Below are positions 1 to 26,479 of a stretch of 64,000 nt of DNA, one piece after another. Numbering within the stretch: position 1 is the first letter of the stretch; each line of letters opens with the position of its first letter. Origin of the DNA: Basidiobolus meristosporus CBS 931.73 (Eukaryota > Basidiobolomycota > Basidiobolomycetes > Basidiobolales > Basidiobolaceae). The translations under genes were made by a program, and so were the position numbers. The stretch covers positions 124,001-188,000 of the forward strand of contig MCFE01000013.1 in assembly GCA_002104905.1 (NCBI GenBank), read 5' to 3'. Below the pieces are notes generated by a model. It had not been told where the DNA came from. It saw only the letters and a list, made by a program, of their open reading frames with translations, and ran no database searches.

Positions 1-917
1 GTGAAGACCATCCTCAGTTCCGCGGTATCTATGTTGGATCCCTCTCCAGCCCCAGAGTCAAGGAGGAGGTTGAGGGCGCTGACCTCATCCTCAGTGTTGG
101 TGGCTTGAAGTCCGACTTCAACACCGGATCCTTCTCCTACCGCATGGACGCTGAGAAGACTGTCGAGATCCACTCTGACTACACTGATGTGTTCTACGGT
201 ACCTACAAGGCTGTTGGTATGAAGTACTTGTTGCCTAAGCTTGCTGCTGCCATTCCCAAGCGCGAGGTCCAAAGCATCAACCTCCACGTCGAGCTCCCCA
301 AGATCGACATGAAGGCCATGGTTCCTCAAGCCTGGTTCTGGAACAGAATGGGCAAGTTCTTCAAGCCTAACGACATTGTCCTTGCTGAGACCGGTACCTC
401 CGTGTTCGGCTGCTTGAACTCTCACATGCCCGAGGGTGCCACCTTCATCTCCCAGATTCTCTGGGGTTCCATTGGTTACACCGTTGGTGGATGTCTTGGA
501 GCTGCTGTTGCCGGACAAGAGCGTCGTGTTATCTTGTTTGTCGGTGATGGTTCCTTCCAGCTCACCTGCCAAGAAGTGTCGGTCATGATCCGTCTTGGTC
601 TCCGCCCCATCATCTTCTTGTTGAACAACAACGGCTACACCATTGAGCGTTTGATCCACGGAGTCAAGCGTACCTACAATGACATTGACAACTGGGACTT
701 CAGCAAGACCCTTGACTACTTCGGTGGTGCTGCTGGTCAAGACAAGATTGGATTCCAAGGCCGTGCCAACACTGCTGGTGAGTTTGAGCAAGTGTTGAAG
801 AAGGTCGAGAGCCACGCCGACAAGATCAACTTTGTTGAGGTCATGATGGACTGGTTGGATGCCCCTGAGAACTTGGTCAAGCAAGCTGAAGCTTCTGCCG
901 CTCTTAACCGCTCTTAG
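1..917 (+). CDS. PDC: Pyruvate decarboxylase, PDC1 (5' end cut by window edge)
   Basis: Thiamine-diphosphate enzyme that decarboxylates pyruvate to acetaldehyde and CO2 in the cytosol, the first step of ethanol fermentation. The reading frame is open from position 3 and covers the last 304 residues (255-558 by comparison with the complete copies). It contains the ThDP/Mg-binding motif GDGSFQ...NNNGYTIE in the C-terminal domain. The N-terminal catalytic part lies left of the window. It has His at residue 349 (LHVELPKI), a variant shared with PDC4 and PDC9, where the other closely related copies have Ser. An AATAAA signal lies at 960-965, and the 3' flank resembles that of PDC2, so PDC1 and PDC2 look like tandem duplicates. 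Confidence 0.96.
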   Translation, partial: EDHPQFRGIYVGSLSSPRVKEEVEGADLILSVGGLKSDFNTGSFSYRMDAEKTVEIHSDYTDVFYGTYKAVGMKYLLPKLAAAIPKREVQSINLHVELPKIDMKAMVPQAWFWNRMGKFFKPNDIVLAETGTSVFGCLNSHMPEGATFISQILWGSIGYTVGGCLGAAVAGQERRVILFVGDGSFQLTCQEVSVMIRLGLRPIIFLLNNNGYTIERLIHGVKRTYNDIDNWDFSKTLDYFGGAAGQDKIGFQGRANTAGEFEQVLKKVESHADKINFVEVMMDWLDAPENLVKQAEASAALNRS

Positions 918-12751
<11,834 letters not shown>

Positions 12752-13268
12752 ATATTCATAATAAGCATAGATACATAGATGATAACTTCGAACTTCAATA
12801 CACTTCCTTGTTGTAAAATAATGTCAATTAATAAACGTTGATACTTTGTATTTCAATATTTTTTTAAATTCGAGCTGGTAATATGGTCACAAATTTCGTT
12901 GATCGCCACTACACTTTTCAATTGTTGTATGCAGCAAGTGGTTTGGAGACGTATCCCACTGTTAAATATTTTTATATGACACAGGAAATCATATAATAGT
13001 CCAGCAAAATCAAGTGAAATTTGAGTATTTCATGTTAAATACATCAATGTATTGTAATATTTCGTGAATATTACATTGTATGATTACTTACATATATTAA
13101 CCTCAAATTTAGAAGTACGGAAATTACGTTAATTATGTTAGACAATGTAAAGTAGTAACTTAATCATCATTCAAGTTGTTTGATCTCTGAAGTTATTTTT
13201 GATTTGTATAATGATTTATTTGGAATTTTATGAAACAGGCTGTACAGGTCTAAATGGTACTACGAAAA
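12752..13268. other. PDC5-ADH1 tail-to-tail spacer
   Basis: 3' flanks of two convergent genes. AATAAA for PDC5 lies at 12830-12835, and TTTATT at 13215-13220 (AATAAA on -) serves ADH1. The 13129-13268 stretch opens a block repeated at 28227. No gene is seen. Confidence 0.6.
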
Positions 13269-14321
13269 TCAATGATTATGCATATCAAGGACGATGCGTC
13301 CAGCAATCTTGCCAGCATGCATGTCCTCATAGACTTGTGGAATGCTCTCCATATCCATGACCTTGTAGTGGCACTTGACCTTACCGCGGGCAGCGAAGTC
13401 AAGGGCTTCAGCAAGATCTTGACGGTTACCAACAATGGAACCACGGATGGTCAAACGCTGGAGGACAAGATCGAACACGGGGAAGGTGCCCTTGGCTCCG
13501 GCGGGAAGGGCAATGCAGGCAACAGTGCCCCAACGACGAGTGTAGTCAACAGCTTGTTGGAAGGGCTTCTCAGCGGGGGACAAGAGCAAGACACCGTGGG
13601 ATCCTCCACCAGTGACCTCCTTGACAGTGGCAACAACATCATCCTTCATGAAGTCAACAAAGTAGTCAGCTCCGAGCTCTTCAACACAAAGCTTTCTCTT
13701 GTCATCACCGGTATCGACGGCAACAACGTTCATGCCCATAGCCTTGGCATACTGGACAGCCAAGTGACCAAGACCTCCACCAGCACCAACAATGGTGACG
13801 AATTGGCCAGAGCGGACCTCAGTCTCCTTGAGACCCTTGTACACGGTAACACCGGCACAGAGGATAGGAGCAGCCTCGATGAGGGGAAGGTTGTCGGGAA
13901 TGCGGGCAACGTGGGAGGCACGGGCAACACAGTACTCTTGGAAACTGCCGTCAACACTGTATCCAGACATATGTTGGTTGGGGCACACAGTCTCACGACC
14001 TTGGATGCAGTACTCGCAGGTCATACAGGCAGAGTGGAGCCAGACAACTCCGACAGAGTCGCCAATCTTGAGGTCCTTGACGTTGCTACCGAGAGCAACA
14101 ACCTTACCGGCACCTTCGTGACCACCGACTAAGGGGAGCTTGGTGGGGATAGGCCAGTCACCCTCGGCGGCGTGGAGATCAGTGTGGCAGACACCGGTGT
14201 ACTCGATCTTGACGAGAACATCATCAGGTCCGGGAGTGGGAACAGCGATGGTCTTGATCTCAACTGGTTTGTCGTGAGATTCGATGACAGCGGCTTTTTG
14301 AGTCTTGGGGATTTGGCACAT
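13269..14321 (-). CDS. ADH: Alcohol dehydrogenase, ADH1 (zinc, NAD-type)
   Basis: Medium-chain zinc alcohol dehydrogenase of the yeast ADH1 type, 350 aa and intronless. It reduces acetaldehyde to ethanol with NADH in the cytosol. Catalytic zinc ligands are Cys45 (TGVCHTD), His68 (GGHEG) and Cys155 (PILCAG). Structural zinc cysteines are 99, 102, 105 and 113. The nucleotide fold has GAGGGLG at 179-185, and Asp203 is consistent with NAD rather than NADP. The start MCQIP is chosen over an in-frame ATG 35 codons upstream because the TATA box (TATATAAA on -, 14362-14369) lies inside that extension, 41 nt before the chosen ATG. The N-terminus reads IKTIAVPTPG and the C-terminus LDMHNH. Confidence 0.98.
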   Translation of the reverse strand: MCQIPKTQKAAVIESHDKPVEIKTIAVPTPGPDDVLVKIEYTGVCHTDLHAAEGDWPIPTKLPLVGGHEGAGKVVALGSNVKDLKIGDSVGVVWLHSACMTCEYCIQGRETVCPNQHMSGYSVDGSFQEYCVARASHVARIPDNLPLIEAAPILCAGVTVYKGLKETEVRSGQFVTIVGAGGGLGHLAVQYAKAMGMNVVAVDTGDDKRKLCVEELGADYFVDFMKDDVVATVKEVTGGGSHGVLLLSPAEKPFQQAVDYTRRWGTVACIALPAGAKGTFPVFDLVLQRLTIRGSIVGNRQDLAEALDFAARGKVKCHYKVMDMESIPQVYEDMHAGKIAGRIVLDMHNH

Positions 14322-15426
14322 AATGAAATAAATTATGGTATTAGAACCATAGGACTTTGCGTTTATATATGAATCGACTTTTGCTATCCGCTCAATCATC
14401 GGGTAAATGAACATGCACATATTCAATCTGGATCCCTACCAACCCCATTGAGTCTATGACCCCTCGAAACCTAGGTTCGACTTTTGTTACGAAAACATCC
14501 TGAATTTTTACCATATAGAGGATACCTGTAGGAAAATTGACATTTGCAGTGAAGGAAACATGTATATCATTTGGGACAGCTATAATGAAATATTGCCTTG
14601 ACGTCGGCTTGACAGTTGAGTAATGTTATCCCTCCATTCGAGGAACTAATTCTTGATTTGGTAATTGACGCTCTATATTTACCAATGGCGGCAATTCTTT
14701 AGATCTGGAATCACGTACGATTTTGGGACATTTCGGAATCCATTTCTATCAGATCAAACCAGGCTGGTTGATGACATTTGCACAAAAAGGCAATTCTGTC
14801 AACTTAAAAGGAAATCAATATCTTCTAAATGGTTGTATTTTGTAGGTTGAATCACCATATCAATAGTACATTGAAAAATTGAGAGCCGCGCTGACAAGAT
14901 CAACATTGTTGACGTAATGATGGACTGGCTGGATGCCCCCGATAACTAGGTCAAGCAAGTTGAGGCTTCTCCTGCACTCAGCCGCTCTGAGTAGAATGCA
15001 CTATTCGTTTTTCGTAGAATTGTATAACAAAAGAAAATGTATTTTAATAGATTGACCGGGTTCATCCCAGACCTATATTGTTTATGATATTTCAACATGG
15101 TGAGGTCCGAATGTTCTATGATTGAACTACTGAATATTCTTCTATTCAATCATCATAAAGAATTTTCAATTGGATATGTAGTAGTAGCATTAAAATGCAT
15201 GATAATTAGCAACCATGCAAATGGAATTCTTCAGTATGCGAAATAAATATACGATTTGAGTCATCGGCTTTTAGTCTCCCAAGAGGAAATGAATATCTAA
15301 TTTGATTTCACCCAGCTGAATCATATACTAGTGCACCAGTGTTTAAATGAATGAAATGACGTTCAGTGGGTATTTATTATCAAAAAAATATTTTCAATGT
15401 ACAAGTTGACACAATGTCTCTAAGCC
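14322..15426. promoter_or_regulatory. ADH1 promoter and remains of a lost PDC partner
   Basis: It starts with the ADH1 promoter (TATA at 14362-14369). Around 14702-14710 is GATCTGGAA, a form of the motif that precedes the PDC genes, facing where a PDC partner would have been. The PDC relic follows at 14875-14994, and the 3' flank of ADH2 has TTTATT at 15373-15378. Otherwise AT-rich with no gene. Confidence 0.6.
14875..14994 (+). pseudogene. Decayed 3' end of a PDC gene
   Basis: The last 40 or so codons of PDC can be read in frame with many substitutions, including DKIN, MMDWLDAP and a final SRSE before a stop at 14992-14994. A TAG stands where the intact copies have the Leu codon of PENLVK. 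Nothing of the upstream 500 codons is recognisable except a possible promoter remnant near 14702. This is what is left of the head-to-head partner of ADH1. A homologous relic is at 29960-30080. Confidence 0.85.
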
Positions 15427-16479
15427 TTAATGGTTGTGTAAATCCAAGACGATACGGCCAGCGATCTTTCCAGCATGCATGTCCTCATAGACTTGTGGAA
15501 TGCTCTCCATATCCATGACCTTGTAGTGGCACTTGACCTTACCGCGGGCAGCGAAGTCAAGGGCTTCAGCAAGATCTTGACGGTTACCAACAATGGAACC
15601 ACGGATGGTCAAACGCTGGAGGACAAGATCGAACACGGGGAAGGTGCCCTTGGCTCCGGCGGGAAGGGCAATGCAGGCAACAGTGCCCCAACGACGAGTG
15701 TAGTCAACAGCTTGTTGGAAGGGCTTCTCAGCGGGGGACAAGAGCAAGACACCGTGGGATCCTCCACCGGTGACCTCCTTGACAGTGGCAACAACATCAT
15801 CCTTCATGAAGTCAACAAAGTAGTCAGCTCCGAGCTCTTCAACACAAAGCTTTCTCTTGTCATCACCGGTATCGACGGCAACAACGTTCATGCCCATAGC
15901 CTTGGCATACTGGACAGCCAAGTGACCGAGACCTCCACCAGCACCAACAATGGTGACGAATTGGCCAGAGCGGACCTCAGTCTCCTTGAGACCCTTGTAC
16001 ACGGTGACACCGGCACAGAGGATAGGAGCAGCCTCGATGAGGGGAAGGTTGTCGGGAATGCGAGCAACGTGGGAGGCACGGGCAACACAGTACTCTTGGA
16101 AACTGCCGTCAACGCTGTAGCCAGACATATGTTGGTTGGGGCACACAGTCTCACGACCTTGGATGCAGTACTCGCAGGTCATACAGGCAGAGTGGAGCCA
16201 GACAACTCCGACAGAGTCGCCAATCTTGAGGTCCTTGACGTTGCTACCGAGAGCAACAACCTTACCGGCACCTTCGTGACCACCGACCAAGGGGAGCTTG
16301 GTGGGGATAGGCCAGTCACCCTCGGCGGCGTGGAGATCAGTGTGGCAGACACCCGTGTACTCGATCTTGACGAGAACATCATCAGGTCCGGGAGTGGGAA
16401 CAGCGATGGTCTGAATCTCAACTGGTTTGTCGTGAGATTCGATGACAGCGGCTTTTTGAGTCTTGGGGATTTGACACAT
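15427..16479 (-). CDS. ADH: Alcohol dehydrogenase, ADH2 (head-to-head with PDC6)
   Basis: 350 aa with all catalytic and structural zinc ligands and the GAGGGLG nucleotide motif. Copy-specific residues are IQTIAVPTPG near the N-terminus and LDLHNH at the end. The TATA-like box TATTTAAG (on -, 16515-16522) is 36 nt before the ATG. Its start codon and that of PDC6 lie 700 nt apart on opposite strands, so the two genes for consecutive fermentation steps share one upstream region. TTTATT at 15373-15378 is the likely polyadenylation signal. Confidence 0.98.
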   Translation of the reverse strand: MCQIPKTQKAAVIESHDKPVEIQTIAVPTPGPDDVLVKIEYTGVCHTDLHAAEGDWPIPTKLPLVGGHEGAGKVVALGSNVKDLKIGDSVGVVWLHSACMTCEYCIQGRETVCPNQHMSGYSVDGSFQEYCVARASHVARIPDNLPLIEAAPILCAGVTVYKGLKETEVRSGQFVTIVGAGGGLGHLAVQYAKAMGMNVVAVDTGDDKRKLCVEELGADYFVDFMKDDVVATVKEVTGGGSHGVLLLSPAEKPFQQAVDYTRRWGTVACIALPAGAKGTFPVFDLVLQRLTIRGSIVGNRQDLAEALDFAARGKVKCHYKVMDMESIPQVYEDMHAGKIAGRIVLDLHNH

Positions 16480-18934
<2,455 letters not shown>

Positions 18935-20936
18935 TACTCTACACTAATTGTAGCTAATTAGAGGCCCATTTTCATAGAATTGTAAAATAAACGATGATGA
19001 ATAGCAATCCGTAGTCTCGCTATTCCTCAAGTATGTAGTAATCAATGGTCATAGTATGATCGATATTGCCAAGATGTATCAGCATTATAATTTCTTGAAA
19101 ATTTATTATGTATATTTGCTGTTTTCAGTAACTTTGCACATTTATTAACCAGTTTCAACCAAGCTATTTGATCTACATGAAGCACAATTGTTGACTGAAC
19201 AAAGGTCGTATCCTAAATATTAGTTTTTTCAAATTACTTTGATAATTCACCATAAGCAATCAGCTTTTTCCAAAGACTACAGAACCATACCTCCTGCCTG
19301 TAGTTATTTTGATCTCCATCTGCGTGTGTCTTTTATCTCTTGGTTTCGATACTTGGCTCGAGGCAGTTGCCATTGCACGCTCAACAGTCGATGGCAACTT
19401 GAATTATGATGTCACCCTGGGTCCGTGGCTTAAACTACCACTGCGAGTGTTGTTATTGAAGGCCTTTCGGAGGATGGAAAGGAGGAAGAAATTGGCATCG
19501 CTACTGCAGATATCTGGACTACTGTAGAAGTATCTATTGATTCCTGCAAAGGCGAATACGCCGATCAAACAATAAAAATGCTGAATATCCCTCCCTACTG
19601 GATTACTTTTTGTCCTTCCTTCCTCTGGATCGCTGTTGTATGTTCATTCAGGGAATACTTGTGCAAGTAGCATTGATCCCAGGGCTGATGTTTGCTGAGT
19701 TTACGGAGTGGATCTCATGAATAATTGTCATGACAGTTAGCAAACATCAAGACAAAAGCTGGTTGAAATCAAAGGCTCTCCTCAGTGCTTAATGAAAATT
19801 GGCACAACAGCGTATATGTCGTATAAATGACTTAAATGTACTTTCAGAATACATGTACTCAAGATTCCTTCCCGAGAACATCCAGCAATTGATATTCTGC
19901 ACCTGATCAGAACAACTGTTGACGCAATGTAAGAATTTGGTTGGTGAGGATGCCAGTGCACTGCTAGGTAGCTAGAGGTAACTTAAAACGATGATTATCA
20001 CGCTTACTTGAGTGAAGGTGATGACCCTTGTGCGCAAGACTTGCTCTGCCGCTCATGACACAGGCACTGAGGTTGAGTTTTCTTGTGATTGCAATCCAGA
20101 TCATCCAATGCGTAGAGATTGAAGGCAGTATGAGAGAAAAAAACAAGACTCAAAAGCTTATGACGGAAGTCGCGCTAATATTACGGAGCGTTTTGATTAA
20201 AGCTACTGGGAGGTCCTAGATCATCCCAGGTGGTCCTTTCAGTGTTGTGATCGATCAAGTCCACACGGCCAGTACTGGTTAATCGCATTTCCCTTTTTTA
20301 TGAATGCTGCGTATTTGTAGCTACATTGGCAGTGGGACAACTCCATGAAGTGGTACGGCTGTTATGATTGGCGTAGTAAGTACGTCCTAGGTGATCGACG
20401 TGACACTCCCAACCAGCTGGTAGGGTACATTCATCCTCGAAAGGAGTCGAGGTGTTGTTACCTCTTCAGAATTAGCGACGTTGATTTATGAAAGTTGCAA
20501 ACAAATTGCTGAACGCCTAACATGAACGAAGTGTCGAAGCATTTGGTCCGATTATATTTCGACATAATTTGTCACAATGAAAATGATATAAAACCAGGTT
20601 TTCAACTGCTCTGAATTAATGATAACCATTATGAGGAGAAAATTGTAGAGGTCACATTCGCATTATTTGAATTTCATATAATTTTTCTATGTGGTTAAAA
20701 TGATTAAAAAGGTTGTATAAACAATCCGTTGCAATGCATATTGATACAACAAACATGTTAGCAGGCGTTGCATCTCTGGTTATAATACATAAAACAAGAT
20801 ATAAAAACCAATCACCACAAACTATAATGTACAAAAGGCTTTGATCATAAACATACAGAATTATTGTATAAATGTAAAGGTTTATTTCTAATAAGCAAAA
20901 TTGAAATTTACAAATAATCATCTTGAAAGCAAATGA
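18935..20936. other. PDC6-ADH3 tail-to-tail spacer with a transposase relic
   Basis: 2 kb between convergent genes. AATAAA of PDC6 is at 18986-18991. The middle (about 19380-20125) is a decayed transposase described separately. From 20130 to 20936 I see only AT-rich sequence. Confidence 0.5.
19380..20125 (+). mobile_element. Decayed piggyBac-like transposase relic, copy 1
   Basis: Two segments match the better-preserved relic at 26796-27790 in the same order but on the opposite strand. The first, at 19381, reads STVDGNLNYDV here and STVNDNVKYDV there. The second, at 20033-20122, has KTCSAAHDTG and CDCNPDHPM here and KTCTAAHVTG and CSCNPNHPM there. The intervening DNA at about 19925-20030 also aligns at nucleotide level. 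The second segment resembles the cysteine-rich C-terminal domain of piggyBac-type transposases. Stops and frame changes make it non-functional. Family assignment is tentative and no terminal repeats were located. Confidence 0.6.
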
Positions 20937-21989
20937 TTAGTGGTTATGCATGTCAAGGACGATGCGTCCAGCAATCTTGCCAGCATGCATGTCCTCATAG
21001 ACTTGTGGAATGCTCTCCATATCCATGACCTTGTAGTGGCACTTGACCTTGCCGCGGGCAGCGAAGTCAAGAGCCTCAGCAAGATCTTGACGGTTACCAA
21101 CAATGGAACCACGGATGGTCAAACGCTGGAGGACAAGATCGAACACGGGGAAGGTGCCCTTGGCTCCGGCGGGAAGGGCAATGCAGGCAACAGTACCCCA
21201 ACGACGAGTGTAGTCAACAGCTTGTTGGAAGGGCTTCTCAGCGGGGGACAAGAGCAAGACACCGTGGGATCCTCCACCGGTGACCTCCTTGACAGTGGCA
21301 ACAACATCATCCTTCATGAAGTCAACAAAGTAGTCAGCTCCGAGCTCTTCAACACAAAGCTTTCTCTTGTCATCACCAGTATCGACGGCGACAACGTTCA
21401 TGCCCATAGCCTTGGCATACTGGACAGCCAAGTGACCAAGACCTCCACCAGCACCAACAATGGTGACGAATTGGCCAGAGCGGACCTCAGTCTCCTTGAG
21501 ACCCTTGTACACGGTGACACCGGCACAGAGGATAGGAGCAGCCTCGATAAGGGGAAGGTTGTCGGGAATGCGGGCAACGTGGGAGGCACGGGCAACACAG
21601 TACTCTTGGAAACTGCCGTCAACACTGTAGCCAGACATGTGTTGGTTGGGGCACACAGTCTCACGACCTTGGATGCAGTACTCGCAGGTCATACAGGCAG
21701 AGTGGAGCCAGACAACTCCGACAGAGTCGCCAATCTTGAGGTCCTTGACGTTGCTACCGAGAGCAACAACCTTACCGGCACCTTCGTGACCACCGACCAA
21801 GGGGAGCTTGGTGGGGATAGGCCAGTCACCCTCGGCGGCGTGGAGATCAGTGTGGCAGACACCGGTGTACTCGATCTTGACGAGAACATCATCAGGTCCA
21901 GGGGTAGGGACAGGAATGGTCTTGATCTCGACAGGTTTGTCGTGAGCCTCAATGACGGCAGCTTTCTGGGTCTGTGGAATTTGACACAT
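20937..21989 (-). CDS. ADH: Alcohol dehydrogenase, ADH3
   Basis: 350 aa with complete zinc and NAD motifs. It is the most distinct of the left-hand ADHs at the N-terminus, reading MCQIPQTQ, then EAHDK and IKTIPVPTPG; it ends LDMHNH like ADH1 and ADH5. TATAAAAG (-, 22033-22040) lies 44 nt before the ATG. About 620 nt upstream, on the other strand, is a decayed PDC start (22608), so ADH3 once had a divergent PDC partner. Confidence 0.98.
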   Translation of the reverse strand: MCQIPQTQKAAVIEAHDKPVEIKTIPVPTPGPDDVLVKIEYTGVCHTDLHAAEGDWPIPTKLPLVGGHEGAGKVVALGSNVKDLKIGDSVGVVWLHSACMTCEYCIQGRETVCPNQHMSGYSVDGSFQEYCVARASHVARIPDNLPLIEAAPILCAGVTVYKGLKETEVRSGQFVTIVGAGGGLGHLAVQYAKAMGMNVVAVDTGDDKRKLCVEELGADYFVDFMKDDVVATVKEVTGGGSHGVLLLSPAEKPFQQAVDYTRRWGTVACIALPAGAKGTFPVFDLVLQRLTIRGSIVGNRQDLAEALDFAARGKVKCHYKVMDMESIPQVYEDMHAGKIAGRIVLDMHNH

Positions 21990-22963
21990 AGTAGAAGTAG
22001 ATATTGAGCTTCACAATTCGTAGTTTGCTTTACTTTTATATTCGTTGTATGCCACAATCGGTCAATATACGATCGTTCGGCAAATATTTCGGCCTTGTTC
22101 AGACCTGGATCCCTACTCCACAATCCCCAGCTGCTCTAATTTGAATCCTGAAGGAGCGTGTCCCGACATCGAATCCAAATGATTAGACCAACTGAAATAC
22201 GCAACATTGAATAGGTTACCTTTTCTAGTAGTGGCAGCATTGTTCTGCTGAGGGTGGCGCAAGTCCACGTACCACATCTAATATCAATTGAGTATTAAAT
22301 TCCATATATGGCATACAGGCGAATATGTAAATGCCAATTTGGAAATCCTGATGTACTTGGAGATTAGCATCAAATCAACCTAGTGGTAATCCTAAGAGTA
22401 CTTATTATAGCAATGGATTTGGACCTGGAATCAGCTTGATGATCGTGAAACTTCGGAATGATTCACTATAAGATTAACCTCTGAATGAAATCACACTGTA
22501 CCAATAAAGCAACTGTGGCCTCGACTCAAAATATGGAAAAACTTGGATGAATCTAAGATGCTAAGTTTCGTGTAATACACCATCAGCATTCCCTAACTTC
22601 CTTCGAAATGGCGGTCAACATGCAAACTATTAACGTAAACTAGAACCGTATCTTTTATCTGATATAGATCAGCATAGATATCGAAAGTAGTGGATACATT
22701 CTTGAAGGAATTAAGTGGGTAGGTACCAGCGACTAGATTTCATTTGAGTAGTAGGCCGTAATCGCTATATTCTTCTCCTCGAGATTAAAACTGCGAGAGT
22801 ATTATTTCAATCTTATTCCATATAATACCATTAACCATATTAATTATAATCAATAATCACATTAGTACATCACTAATCAGGGCATTGGGCATTCACGTCA
22901 GAAAACAATTTATTATCGGTAAAATTACTTAAAATATACAAGTTGATAAGAAGTCTAAAAACC
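21990..22963. promoter_or_regulatory. ADH3 promoter region and lost PDC partner
   Basis: The ADH3 TATA box is at 22033-22040 (-). ACCTGGAA at 22423-22430, 185 nt before the decayed PDC ATG, keeps the position of the PDC motif seen in the live pairs. The PDC relic is at 22608-22790. The 22800-22963 stretch is the 3' flank of ADH4. Confidence 0.55.
22608..22790 (+). pseudogene. Decayed 5' end of a PDC gene, with intron remnant
   Basis: It begins ATG with the reading MAVNMQT against MASNMQT in live copies, then meets stops. The remainder of exon 1 is shortened but shows SIDIES against the GIDD region. A donor-like GTAGGTAC at 22719 and an acceptor TAG at 22752-22754 are followed by GCCGTAATCGC, matching the start of exon 2 (GCCATCATCAC). 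About 36 nt of intron remain. It faces ADH3 at the distance expected for a head-to-head pair. Homology was judged by eye over a short, diverged stretch. Confidence 0.65.
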
Positions 22964-24017
22964 TTAATGGTTATGTAAATCCAAGACAATACGGCCAGCG
23001 ATCTTTCCAGCATGCATGTCCTCATAGACTTGTGGAATGCTCTCCATATCCATGACCTTGTAGTGGCACTTGACCTTACCGCGGGCAGCGAAGTCAAGAG
23101 CTTCAGCAAGATCTTGACGGTTACCAACAATGGAACCACGGATGGTCAAACGTTGGAGGACAAGGTCAAATACGGGGAAGGTACCCTTGGCTCCGGCGGG
23201 AAGGGCAATGCAGGCAACAGTACCCCAACGACGAGTGTAGTCAACAGCTTGTTGGAAGGGCTTCTCAGCAGGGGACAAGAGCAAGACACCGTGGGATCCT
23301 CCACCGGTGACCTCCTTGACAGTGGCAACAACGTCATCCTTCATGAAGTCAACAAAGTAGTCAGCTCCGAGCTCTTCAACACAAAGCTTTCTCTTGTCAT
23401 CACCGGTGTCAACGGCAACAACGTTCATGCCCATAGCCTTGGCATACTGGACAGCCAAGTGACCAAGACCTCCACCAGCACCAACAATGGTGACGAATTG
23501 GCCAGAGCGGACCTCAGTCTCCTTGAGACCCTTGTACACGGTGACACCGGCACAGAGGATAGGAGCAGCCTCGATGAGGGGAAGGTTGTCGGGAATGCGG
23601 GCAACGTGGGAGGCACGGGCAACACAGTACTCTTGGAAACTACCGATCAACGCTGTAGCCAGACATATGTTGGTTGGGGCACACAGTCTCACGACCTTGG
23701 ATGCAGTACTCGCAGGTCATACAGGCAGAGTGGAGCCAGACAACTCCGACAGAGTCGCCAATCTTAAGGTCCTTGACGTTGCTACCGAGAGCAACAACCT
23801 TACCGGCACCTTCGTGACCACCGACCAAGGGGAGCTTGGTGGGGATAGGCCAGTCACCCTCGGCGGCGTGGAGATCAGTGTGGCAGACACCGGTGTACTC
23901 GATCTTGACGAGAACATCATCAGGTCCGGGAGTGGGAACAGCGATGGTCTTGATCTCAACTGGTTTGTCGTGAGATTCGATGACAGCGGCTTTTTGAGTC
24001 TTGGGGATTTGACACAT
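22964..24017 (-). pseudogene. ADH: Alcohol dehydrogenase, ADH4, with a 1-nt frameshift
   Basis: It aligns full length with ADH6 but has one extra base at about 23646 (+ strand CCGATCAAC against CCGTCAAC or CCATCAAC in other copies). The frame is lost near residue 124 (YSVDGS), after the structural zinc loop, so the translated product would lack the third catalytic Cys and the NAD fold. No other lesion is visible. The promoter (TATTTAAG on -, 24054-24061, 37 nt before ATG) is intact and almost identical to that of ADH6. It is a recent pseudogene or a consensus error, because the inserted base again gives both alternatives found at that site. Confidence 0.9.

Positions 24018-26479
<2,462 letters not shown>

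Noticed and set aside
14322-14426. 35-residue N-terminal extension of ADH1 (also ADH5 at 29419-29523)
   Set aside because: The TATA box lies within the extension and the conserved ADH start is MCQIP; the two extensions agree only because the block is duplicated.
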